Shown in pieces: positions 24,285-31,905 of a stretch of DNA of 64,000 nucleotides. How positions within the stretch are numbered: the stretch's first letter is position 1; the number at the start of each line of letters is the position of its first letter. The position numbers and the translations under genes were made by a program. Under the pieces are notes generated by a model. It saw only the letters and a list, made by a program, of their open reading frames with translations, did not search any database and was not told where the DNA came from. This DNA comes from Mycolicibacterium bacteremicum (lineage in GTDB: Bacteria; Actinomycetota; Actinomycetes; Mycobacteriales; Mycobacteriaceae): positions 1 to 64,000 of the forward strand of contig NZ_CALUAE010000010.1 in the NCBI RefSeq assembly GCF_943913955.1. Direction: 5' to 3'.

Positions 24285-26213
24285 GTGGGTCAGAACGGCA
24301 ACACCGGCGCTCCGCGGCAGAAGCTGGAAAAAGTAGTCATCCGCTTCGCCGGCGACTCCGGTGACGGCATGCAGCTTACCGGCGATCGCTTCACTTCGGA
24401 GGCCGCCCTTTTCGGCAACGACCTGGCGACCCAGCCGAACTACCCCGCCGAGATCCGGGCACCACAGGGCACCCTGCCCGGTGTGTCGTCGTTCCAGATC
24501 CAGATCGCCGACTACGACATCCTCACCGCCGGTGACCGGCCCGATGTCCTCGTCGCGATGAACCCCGCGGCCCTCAAGGCCAATGTCGGCGACCTGCCGC
24601 GCGGCGGCCTGATCATCGCCAACTCCGACGAGTTCACCAAGCGCAATCTCGCCAAGGTCGGATACGACGCCAACCCGCTGGAGACCGAGGAGCTGTCCGA
24701 CTACGTCGTGCAGTCGGTGGCCATGACCACGCTGACCTTGGGCGCCGTCGAGGCGATCGGCGCCACCAAGAAGGACGGCCAGCGCGCCAAGAACATGTTC
24801 GCGCTCGGACTGCTGTCCTGGATGTACGGCCGCGAACTGGAGTCCAGCGAGTCGTTCATCCGGGAGAAGTTCGCCCGCAAACCGGAGATCGCCGAGGCCA
24901 ACGTGCTGGCGCTGAAGGCCGGCTGGAACTACGGCGAGACCACCGAGGCGTTCGCCACCACCTATGAGGTCGCCCCGGCGAAGCTGAAGTCGGGCGAGTA
25001 CCGCCAGATCTCGGGCAACACCGCGCTGGCCTACGGCATCGTCTCCGCCGGTCACCTCTCCGGTGTCCAGGTGGTGCTCGGCACGTATCCGATCACCCCG
25101 GCCAGTGACATCCTGCACGAGCTGTCCAAGTACAAGCACTTCAACGTGATGACGTTCCAGGCCGAGGACGAGATCGCCGGTATCGGTGCCGCGATCGGCG
25201 CGTCCTATGGCGGCGCGCTCGGCGTCACCAGCACCTCGGGTCCGGGTGTGTCGCTGAAATCGGAGGCGATCGGCCTGGCGGTGATGACCGAGCTGCCGCT
25301 CATCGTCATCGATGTGCAGCGCGGCGGCCCGTCCACCGGACTGCCCACCAAGACCGAGCAGGCCGATCTGCTGCAGGCGCTCTACGGCCGCAACGGTGAA
25401 TCGCCGGTCGCCGTACTGGCACCGTGCTCACCGTCGGACTGCTTCGACATCGCGGTGGAGGCCGCCCGCATTGCAATCGGCTATCACACGCCGGTGATCA
25501 TCCTGTCCGACGGCGCGATCGCTAACGGATCCGAACCGTGGCGCATCCCGGACATCAGCACCTACCCGGCCATCGAGCACACGTTCGCCAAGCCCGGTGA
25601 GCCGTTCGAGCCCTACGCCCGTGACCCGGAGACGCTGGCTCGCCAGTTCGCGGTGCCGGGCACCCCGGGCCTGGAACACCGCATCGGTGGGCTGGAAGCG
25701 GCCAACGGTTCGGGCAACATCTCCTACGAACCCAAGAACCACGATCTGATGGTGCGGTTGCGTCAGCTCAAGATCGACGGCATCGCGGTGCCCGATCTGG
25801 CGGTCGACGATCCGACCGGCGATGCCGAGCTGCTGATGCTCGGTTGGGGCAGCTCGTACGGCCCCATCGGCGAGGCGTGCCGGCGGGCGCGCCGCAAGGG
25901 CATCAAGGTCGCGCATGCCCAGCTGCGCCACCTCAACCCGTTCCCGTCCAACCTCGAAGAGGTGCTGCGCCGCTACCCCAAGGTGGTCGTGCCCGAGATG
26001 AACCTCGGCCAGCTCGCCCTGCTGCTGCGCGGCAAGTACCTGGTCGACATCCAGTCGGTCACCAAGGTCGAGGGCATGGCCTTCCTGGCGGACGAGGTCG
26101 AGGGCATCATCGATGCGGCGCTGGACGGCACGTTGCGCGAAAAGGAAACTGACAAGGCGAAGTTCGCCCGGCTGGCCGCCGCCACCGTGGAATCTGTGGG
26201 AGCAGGAGCATGA
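24285..26213 (+). CDS. korA: 2-oxoglutarate:ferredoxin oxidoreductase, fused gamma-alpha subunit
   Basis: 642 residues. The N-terminal gamma domain (about 14-190: VVIRFAGDSGDGMQLTGDRF, PAEIRAPQGTLPGVSSFQIQ) is fused to the alpha/pyrimidine-binding domain (about 240-640: GNTALAYGIVSAGHLSGV, YPITPASDILHELSKY, QAEDEIAGIGAAIGASYGG, TSTSGPGVSLKSEA), as in mycobacterial KorA. With KorB it oxidatively decarboxylates 2-oxoglutarate to succinyl-CoA and reduces ferredoxin, a CoA-dependent TCA route. GTG 24285 is preferred because GGCAGGAAG lies just upstream; an upstream in-frame ATG at 24249 lacks a ribosome site. The ATGA overlap with korB indicates coupling. Confidence 0.93.
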   Translation: MGQNGNTGAPRQKLEKVVIRFAGDSGDGMQLTGDRFTSEAALFGNDLATQPNYPAEIRAPQGTLPGVSSFQIQIADYDILTAGDRPDVLVAMNPAALKANVGDLPRGGLIIANSDEFTKRNLAKVGYDANPLETEELSDYVVQSVAMTTLTLGAVEAIGATKKDGQRAKNMFALGLLSWMYGRELESSESFIREKFARKPEIAEANVLALKAGWNYGETTEAFATTYEVAPAKLKSGEYRQISGNTALAYGIVSAGHLSGVQVVLGTYPITPASDILHELSKYKHFNVMTFQAEDEIAGIGAAIGASYGGALGVTSTSGPGVSLKSEAIGLAVMTELPLIVIDVQRGGPSTGLPTKTEQADLLQALYGRNGESPVAVLAPCSPSDCFDIAVEAARIAIGYHTPVIILSDGAIANGSEPWRIPDISTYPAIEHTFAKPGEPFEPYARDPETLARQFAVPGTPGLEHRIGGLEAANGSGNISYEPKNHDLMVRLRQLKIDGIAVPDLAVDDPTGDAELLMLGWGSSYGPIGEACRRARRKGIKVAHAQLRHLNPFPSNLEEVLRRYPKVVVPEMNLGQLALLLRGKYLVDIQSVTKVEGMAFLADEVEGIIDAALDGTLREKETDKAKFARLAAATVESVGAGA

Positions 26214-27289
26214 CCGACCTAGTTGGCTCTGATCTGGGCCTGACCGAAGCCCTCAGCAAGACGGCGCTGGTGCCGACGACGGACCAGCCGCAGAAGGGCA
26301 AGGACTTCACCAGCGACCAGGAGGTCCGCTGGTGCCCCGGGTGCGGTGACTACGTCATCCTCAACACCATCCGCAACTTCCTGCCGGAGCTGGGGCTGCG
26401 CCGCGAGAACATCGCATTCGTGAGCGGTATCGGGTGCTCCAGCCGGTTCCCGTACTACCTGGAGACCTACGGTTTCCACTCCATCCACGGCCGTGCCCCG
26501 ACCATCGCGACCGGCCTGGCGCTGGCTCGCGAGGACCTCTCGGTGTGGGTCGTCACCGGCGACGGTGATTCGCTCTCGATCGGCGGAAATCACCTCATCC
26601 ACGCGCTGCGCCGCAACATCAACATCACCATCCTGTTGTTCAACAACCGGATCTACGGTCTGACCAAGGGGCAGTACTCGCCGACCTCGGAGGTCGGCAA
26701 GGTCACCAAGTCCACTCCGATGGGCTCGTTGGACTACCCGTTCAACCCGGTGTCGCTGGCGCTGGGCGCCGAGGCCACCTTCGTCGGCCGCGCCCTGGAC
26801 TCCGACCGCAAGGGCCTGACCGAGGTGCTGCGGGGCGCCGCCGCGCACCGCGGTGCGGCACTCGTGGAGATCATGCAGGACTGCCCGATCTTCAACGACG
26901 GCTCCTTCGACGCGCTGCGCAAGGAAGGCGCCGAGGACCGGTTGATCAACATCACCCACGGTGAGCCGATCACCTTCGGCGCCGACGGTGAGTACGCGGT
27001 CATCAAGTCCGGATTCGGCCTGGAGGTCGCCAAGACCGCCGACGTGCCCGCCGACCAGATCGTCGTGCACGACGCCACCCTGGACGACCCGGCGTACGCA
27101 TTCGCGCTGTCGCGGCTCTCCGAGCAGAACCTCGACCACATGGTGATGGGCATCTTCCGTCAGGTGAACAAGCCGACCTATGACGACGCCGCCCGCAATC
27201 AGATCGCCGCGGCGCGGGATGCCAAGGTGCACGACACGGCCGCACTGCAATCGCTGCTTCGCGGTAAAGACACCTGGTCGGTGGACTAA
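26210..27289 (+). CDS. korB: 2-oxoglutarate:ferredoxin oxidoreductase beta subunit
   Basis: 359 residues. The Fe-S ligand motif WCPGCGDY (about 41-48), SGIGCSSRFPYY and the ThDP motif GDGDSLSIGGNHLIHALRRN with NNRIYG are clear. It binds ThDP and a 4Fe-4S cluster and passes electrons to ferredoxin. The start overlaps korA by four bases. The stop TAA forms part of a TAACCT box lying 6 nt before the mobA start codon. The length agrees with mycobacterial KorB (about 370). Confidence 0.94.
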   Translation: MTDLVGSDLGLTEALSKTALVPTTDQPQKGKDFTSDQEVRWCPGCGDYVILNTIRNFLPELGLRRENIAFVSGIGCSSRFPYYLETYGFHSIHGRAPTIATGLALAREDLSVWVVTGDGDSLSIGGNHLIHALRRNINITILLFNNRIYGLTKGQYSPTSEVGKVTKSTPMGSLDYPFNPVSLALGAEATFVGRALDSDRKGLTEVLRGAAAHRGAALVEIMQDCPIFNDGSFDALRKEGAEDRLINITHGEPITFGADGEYAVIKSGFGLEVAKTADVPADQIVVHDATLDDPAYAFALSRLSEQNLDHMVMGIFRQVNKPTYDDAARNQIAAARDAKVHDTAALQSLLRGKDTWSVD

Positions 27290-27298
27290 CCTGCTGGT

Positions 27299-27868
27299 GT
27301 GACCCCGCACACACCACCGGCCGCCGTCGTGCTGGCCGGTGGCGCGTCGCGCCGGATGGGGCGGGACAAGGCGACCCTGGTGTTCGAGGGGCGCACCCTC
27401 GTCGAACGGGTCGTCGACACCGTCGCCGTCCCCTGTGATCCGGTCTTCGTCGTGGCCGCGCCGGGACAGGCATTACCGGCCTTGCCCGCCCGGGTGCTGC
27501 GGGATGAGGTGCGCGGCCTCGGCCCGTTGCTCGCCACGGCGCGCGGGCTGCGCGCGGCCGCCGATGCCGGTGCCGAGTGGGCCTTCGTCTGCGCGGTCGA
27601 CATGCCCTATCTGGACGGCGTGTTCATCGACCTGCTGACCGGACCTGCGGCGACCACCCGGGCGGCGGTGCTGCTGGTGTGGGATGGTCGGGACCACTAT
27701 CTGGCCGGCCTCTACCGGACGTCGATCGCCGACCTCGCCGATGATCTCGTGGCGGCAGGTGAGCGCAGCATGCGGGCACTCGTGGGCGCCGCGGACACCC
27801 AGCGCATCGTGACCGAGCCCCAACGCGCACTCACCAACGTCAACACCCCGGCCGACCTGCCGGTCTGA
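27299..27868 (+). CDS. mobA: Molybdenum cofactor guanylyltransferase
   Basis: 189 residues. The nucleotidyltransferase signature LAGGASRRMGRDKATL is at residues 12-27, with AFVCAVDMPYLD (metal-binding Asp) and LTNVNTPADL near the end. It attaches GMP to molybdopterin. The GTG start at 27299 has no ribosome site, but TAACCT (27287-27292, including the korB stop) is 6 nt upstream, so a leaderless transcript may exist in addition to readthrough from korAB. The gene order korA-korB-mobA is the mycobacterial one. Confidence 0.88.
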   Translation: MTPHTPPAAVVLAGGASRRMGRDKATLVFEGRTLVERVVDTVAVPCDPVFVVAAPGQALPALPARVLRDEVRGLGPLLATARGLRAAADAGAEWAFVCAVDMPYLDGVFIDLLTGPAATTRAAVLLVWDGRDHYLAGLYRTSIADLADDLVAAGERSMRALVGAADTQRIVTEPQRALTNVNTPADLPV

Positions 27869-28900
27869 AATTCCAGCGCATACCAGCAAATCAGCAATTC
27901 AGGCACCTTCATGGCACAATTTGTGTGCCGAAAATTCATGATTTGTTGATCACGGCCCTATAACTGCGCGATGAACGAAACAATTCGGTGTTCCCGATGG
28001 AGCGCGTAGTGACGGCCACTGCCCTCCGCTTCCGCGAGATATGTTGTGATGGAGCATGATTCGGTGACGGCTGGGGCGTCGCGAAACCACCCAGCGCGGT
28101 GCCCAATTCGCGATCCAAAGGTTGGTTACACGGGCTAAGTCTGTGCAGTCGATAACGGCCCGCGGCGGCCCACCGCCGGCGGTTGAAGGCGGCCGGAAAT
28201 CCTGACAGGTCGCCGTCCCATCTTTCTCGCAGATAGCTTGCGGATCAACGCTATTCGTGGTGCGCCGGTCCAATCGGACTGTGTACCGGCCCTGTTGGCG
28301 CGAGGCTTCACATCGTTCGTAAAAGGCTGTACACCAACGTGATTGGTGATCGTGAAGCGGATTCGGCCGCGCCGGACCGGCAGCGAACCGAGGGGCGGAA
28401 ATCCGGCTGCGGGTAGGTGTCAAACGGCGATTCGGGGGTATCCACACCGTCGGCGGCACGTAGCGACGTGCCGTCAGGTGGTCCAGCTCACAAAATAGCT
28501 GTGATCTGTCCCACGCGAGCGGCCTCGACCTGCAATTAAGGGTTGGTGGCGGATATCCCCGTTGACCTGCGTGCTTTTCGGCATACGCACGTCGTGATCA
28601 TCCCGTGATCTGAGTGCGACACGTCCGACATCGAAGTGACTTCGAGTTCGGTCTTTTGTACGTTCATTTCCAGTTCCGGTACGGAGCAAACAAGTTCATA
28701 TTCAAGCATTTGCGTGTGAGTGGGCCGGATGCGAACCGCCGGCTGCCGGGTGAAGCCACCCGATGGGACGCCATTGTCTCCCACTATCGTGCCTGACCGA
28801 GACGGCACGCCCCAATCCCACCGCCTGGGTTGTCAGGCATTGCGCGTCCGCTTCTCCGGCGGGCGTGTTCTTTGGCGCGCGCTTGGCGAGAGGATTGACG
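27869..28900. other. 1-kb region without a convincing gene upstream of rpf
   Basis: No reading frame here has believable codon use or family resemblance; the base composition is visibly more AT-rich than the flanking genes. Short structured stretches occur, such as the GC-rich 28160-28200, the repeat-like 28270-28440 and 28735-28790. The last 130 nt form a probable leader for the rpf gene at 28901. I looked for the c-di-AMP (ydaO) riboswitch known before some rpf genes and could not match its conserved core. Long regulatory leaders or a small RNA are possible. Confidence 0.5.
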
Positions 28901-29224
28901 TTGAAGAACATCCGCAAGACGTTCGGTATGGCCGCCATTGCCGGGGCGCTGGGTGCAGCCCCCCTGATGCTGGCGACCGGAACCGCACATGCGGACTCCG
29001 TGAACTGGGATGCCGTCGCGGCCTGCGAGTCGGGCGGCAACTGGGCGATCAACACGGGTAACGGTTACTACGGTGGCCTGCAGTTCACCATGGGCACCTG
29101 GCAGTCCAACGGCGGCGCGGGCGCTCCGCACGCGGCCAGCCGCGAAGAGCAGATCCGCGTCGCGGAGAACGTTCTGCGCAGCCAGGGCATCGGCGCGTGG
29201 CCGACCTGCGGTGGCCGGGGCTGA
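28901..29224 (+). CDS. rpfE: Resuscitation-promoting factor, minimal secreted form
   Basis: 107 residues. A Sec signal peptide (about 1-31, cleavage after AHA) is followed at once by the roughly 75-residue transglycosylase domain: SVNWDAVAACESGGNW with catalytic Glu43, YYGGLQFTMGTWQSNGG, EEQIRVAENVLRSQGIGAWPTCG. The domain is closest in pattern to M. tuberculosis RpfE and sits at the rpfE locus, but the Pro-rich linker of RpfE is missing. The TTG start at 28901 is chosen because AGAGG lies 7 nt upstream and the signal peptide begins there. It cleaves peptidoglycan outside the cell to stimulate regrowth. A strong terminator follows at 29250. Confidence 0.82.
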   Translation: MKNIRKTFGMAAIAGALGAAPLMLATGTAHADSVNWDAVAACESGGNWAINTGNGYYGGLQFTMGTWQSNGGAGAPHAASREEQIRVAENVLRSQGIGAWPTCGGRG

Positions 29225-29249
29225 TCCCGCGCTATCAGATTTCTGCACA

Positions 29250-29284
29250 ATGGCGCCGGGCTTTACGCCCGGCGCCATCGTTTT
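29250..29284 (+). terminator. Intrinsic terminator after the first rpf gene
   Basis: A 12-bp perfect GC-rich stem (29250-29261 and 29267-29278), a TTTAC loop and a TTTT run at 29281-29284 make a textbook rho-independent terminator 26 nt after the stop. Confidence 0.85.
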
Positions 29285-29444
29285 CTCATGAATACCGCCG
29301 GCCACATAAGGAACTGCTAAAACTTCAGCCTCCCCAGTAACGGGTGATATCGGTCACTCGACAGACCAGATAACCGCGTCGCACGAGCGCTCCACGCTTG
29401 ATCTCGCGGTCTCGTATCACCGGTCGGGGAAGGACCGCACTGCA

Positions 29445-29960
29445 ATGACGAACCGCATGAGCAGCATTCGCGCCCGCATCACCAAAATCGTGACCAAGAG
29501 CGTCTGGGTGGCCGCGGCGACCGGCGCCCTGTCGGTGGCCCCGATGGCCATCTCGGCCACCGCAAGCGCCGACAGCGTCAACTGGGACGCCATCGCGCAG
29601 TGCGAATCGGGCGGCAACTGGGGCATCAACTCGGGCAACGGCCACTTCGGCGGTCTGCAGTTCAAGCAGGCGACCTGGAATGCCAATGGCGGGGTCGGCT
29701 CGCCGGCCCGGGCGACGCGCGCCGAGCAGATTCGCGTCGCCGAGAACGTGCTGCGGTCCCAGGGCCTGAAGGCCTGGCCCAAGTGCGGGTCGCGCGGTGC
29801 CACCCCCGCCGTGTGGGGGACCCCGAACCTGCCGCAGGCCCCGGCGCCGGCGGCCACCGGGTGCCAGGCCATCCGCGGCGGTGCCGTGCTGGGAATCTTC
29901 GACTTCCGTCAGATGTGCGTGGCGCTGGAGAACGTGGGACGCACCTTCCAGCCGCGCTGA
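29445..29960 (+). CDS. Resuscitation-promoting factor with C-terminal extension
   Basis: 171 residues. A signal peptide (about 1-42, cleavage after ASA) precedes the Rpf domain (SVNWDAIAQCESGGNW with Glu54, HFGGLQFKQATWNANGG, EQIRVAENVLRSQGLKAWPKCG) and a roughly 50-residue tail PAVWGTPNLPQAPAPAATG...IFDFRQMCVALENVGRTFQPR of unknown role. It is a tandem paralogue of the preceding gene, with RVAENVLRSQG identical in both. It is separated from it by an intrinsic terminator and about 160 nt, so it has its own promoter. The start ATG has GGGGAAGGA about 10 nt upstream. Confidence 0.85.
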   Translation: MTNRMSSIRARITKIVTKSVWVAAATGALSVAPMAISATASADSVNWDAIAQCESGGNWGINSGNGHFGGLQFKQATWNANGGVGSPARATRAEQIRVAENVLRSQGLKAWPKCGSRGATPAVWGTPNLPQAPAPAATGCQAIRGGAVLGIFDFRQMCVALENVGRTFQPR

Positions 29961-29963
29961 CGT

Positions 29964-31118
29964 CTACTCCGGCAGCGCGAACGCCGAGCGTCCCGCGATG
30001 CTCGCCAGGTGCCGGGCCAACAAGCTCTCCGGCACCAACGCCGACGCCCGACTGGCCACGGCGCTCAGCAGTGCAGGCCGCAGATTCACGATCTGTCCGA
30101 CGGTGCGCGCCTCGCCGACCAGCGCACGCACCCGGCGCCGCCGGACCGCCGCGAAGCGGGTGAAGGCCGCGGACAGATCGGCGTCGCCGGCGGCCAATGC
30201 GCCCAGGATGGCCGCGTCTTCGAGCCCCTGGCACCCGCCCTGTCCCAGATGTGGGCGCATCGGATGGGCTGCATCACCCACGATGACCAGCCGACCCTGC
30301 GCCCACCGGTCGGCACGGGCCCGGTCGTAGAGGTCGTTACGCAACACCGCCGCCGGATCGGTTGCGGCCAACAGCGCGGGAATGGGTTCCGGCCAGCCGC
30401 CGAAGACGTTGTGCAGATGAGCCAGCTCACCGCCCGGTGAGGTGGCACCCCGGGGCGCGCGCTGCGTGGCGAACCAGTAGGTCTGCCGGGGGCCGAGCGG
30501 AACGTGGCCCACTTCGAGTCCGGGGCCCATCGTCTCGCCCGCGAGTTCCGGATCCAGCGCGTACTCGGCGATACCCCGCCACGCCGTATAGCCGGCGTAT
30601 CGCTTCGCCAGGGTGCCGTTGAGGTGGCGCGCCACCATCGAATCGACACCGTCGGCCCCGACGACGGCGTCCGCGCTCACCACCGCGCCGTCGGCCAGCG
30701 TGACCCGGACGGCGTCGGGCAGCACCTGCAGATGCGCCGCCGTGCAGTCATGCATCACGGACCCGGCCGGCAATGCCGCGGCCAGGATGTCGGTCAGTGC
30801 GCGGCGATGGATGACCACCAGCGGTTCGCCGAGCGCCCGCACGATCCGGTCGGGCGCGGGACGCCGTAGCCATCGGCCGTCGTGCCAGCGGACCGCGCCG
30901 GCGCTGACCCGCCCGCCCGCCGCCCGGACGTCATCACCGAGACCGAGGACGTCGAGCGCGGCGAGTGCGTTGGGCCAGATGCTGATGCCCGCGCCCGTGC
31001 CGGCGTCGGTTTCGGCCCGACCCTCGATCACCCGCACATCGTGTCCGGCGCGGCGCAGCGCCACGGCGGTGGACAGGCCGGCGATCCCGGCGCCGACGAC
31101 GACGATGTGGTGTGGCAT
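29964..31118 (-). CDS. FAD-dependent aromatic-ring monooxygenase-type oxidoreductase
   Basis: 384 residues. The N-terminal FAD motif VVVGAGIAGLSTAVALRRAG (GxGxxG at 9-14), DGVVSADAVVGADGVDS-like DG motif region and GDAAHPMRPHLGQGGCQGLEDA (third FAD motif) define the p-hydroxybenzoate/salicylate hydroxylase class. It would hydroxylate an aromatic or polycyclic substrate with NAD(P)H and O2; the substrate is unknown. The ATG at 31118 follows GGAGAG; the frame stays open 145 codons further upstream without homology. It is convergent with the second rpf gene (3 bp apart) and divergent from a lipoprotein gene. Confidence 0.82.
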   Translation of the reverse strand: MPHHIVVVGAGIAGLSTAVALRRAGHDVRVIEGRAETDAGTGAGISIWPNALAALDVLGLGDDVRAAGGRVSAGAVRWHDGRWLRRPAPDRIVRALGEPLVVIHRRALTDILAAALPAGSVMHDCTAAHLQVLPDAVRVTLADGAVVSADAVVGADGVDSMVARHLNGTLAKRYAGYTAWRGIAEYALDPELAGETMGPGLEVGHVPLGPRQTYWFATQRAPRGATSPGGELAHLHNVFGGWPEPIPALLAATDPAAVLRNDLYDRARADRWAQGRLVIVGDAAHPMRPHLGQGGCQGLEDAAILGALAAGDADLSAAFTRFAAVRRRRVRALVGEARTVGQIVNLRPALLSAVASRASALVPESLLARHLASIAGRSAFALPE

Positions 31119-31233
31119 GGCTCTCCAGGGTAGGGGTCGAGAGGCCGAGACATCCGGAGCACCAGCCGTCGAGGACAGCCCCGTACACCGAAGTTGGGAT
31201 CGGTAGCGGTCGGGCGGCGGCACCGTCATCGCC

Positions 31234-31854
31234 ATGACCAGATACCCGCGCCTCGGTGTCGGCCTCGCCGTCGCCGCCCTGTCCATCACACTGCTCAGCG
31301 GTTGCTCGCAGATCGAGCAGATCGAGCACCTCACCGACGCCGCCGCCACCGCCGTCGAACAACTCGGCGACACCGCCGACGGACTCGTCGAGGTCGCCAC
31401 CGGCGGCATGCTCGCGGCCGAACCCATCGACAAGGCCATGGCCGCCATCACCGCGAAGGTGGGTGCCGACCCGATGCAGGTGGTGGAGTTGGTCTTCACC
31501 GATCTGTCGGTCACCGTGCAGGCCGTCGATCCCGCTGCGCCCACCGAGCTCAACCAGTGGACCTACACCGCAGGTACGGTCGGCCCGCTGCGACCGGTCG
31601 ACTACGGCGACGATGCCGAGGCGTTGCGGCAGAACGTGTTCTCCGCCGACGCCGTATCCACCGCGGCCATCGTCACAGCCATGGACAACGCCGTGGCGGC
31701 GAGCGGAATCGCCGACGGCGCGGTGCAATCGGTCGTCGTCAAGCGCAACCTGCCGTTCACCGACGAGGTGCAGATCCTGCTCAACATCCAGGGTGAGCGC
31801 AGCACCAAGCAGGTCCGCGCGGACGTCACCGGAACGGTCACCGACGTCGTCTGA
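31234..31854 (+). CDS. Putative lipoprotein of unknown function
   Basis: 206 residues. The N-terminal signal ends in the lipobox LLSGC with Cys24, followed by EQIEHLTDAAATAVEQLGDTADGLVEVATGG, an amphipathic helical stretch. The rest (VVELVFTDLSVTVQAVDPAAP, LNQWTYTAGTVGPLRPVDYGDD, VQSVVVKRNLPFTDEVQILLNIQGERSTKQV) looks like a beta-rich domain. I do not recognise the family. It is predicted to be anchored to the outer face of the membrane. The start ATG lacks a clear ribosome site. Confidence 0.7.
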   Translation: MTRYPRLGVGLAVAALSITLLSGCSQIEQIEHLTDAAATAVEQLGDTADGLVEVATGGMLAAEPIDKAMAAITAKVGADPMQVVELVFTDLSVTVQAVDPAAPTELNQWTYTAGTVGPLRPVDYGDDAEALRQNVFSADAVSTAAIVTAMDNAVAASGIADGAVQSVVVKRNLPFTDEVQILLNIQGERSTKQVRADVTGTVTDVV

Positions 31855-31905
31855 GGCCGGCGAAGCGACGGGGTCGCATTGTGACCCGCCCACTACGGTG
31901 GAACC

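Noticed and set aside
27950..28459. 169-codon minus-strand frame in the gene-free region
   Set aside because: The composition is Pro/Arg-rich and irregular, without a ribosome site, domain or signal sequence; it looks like chance.
28360..28900. Possible c-di-AMP (ydaO-type) riboswitch upstream of rpf, suggested by GCCGGGTGAAGCC near 28747 and GGGTAGG near 28412
   Set aside because: The conserved elements do not occur in the required order and spacing, and the closing CCCGTCAGCT-type segment is not found nearby. A covariance-model search would settle it.
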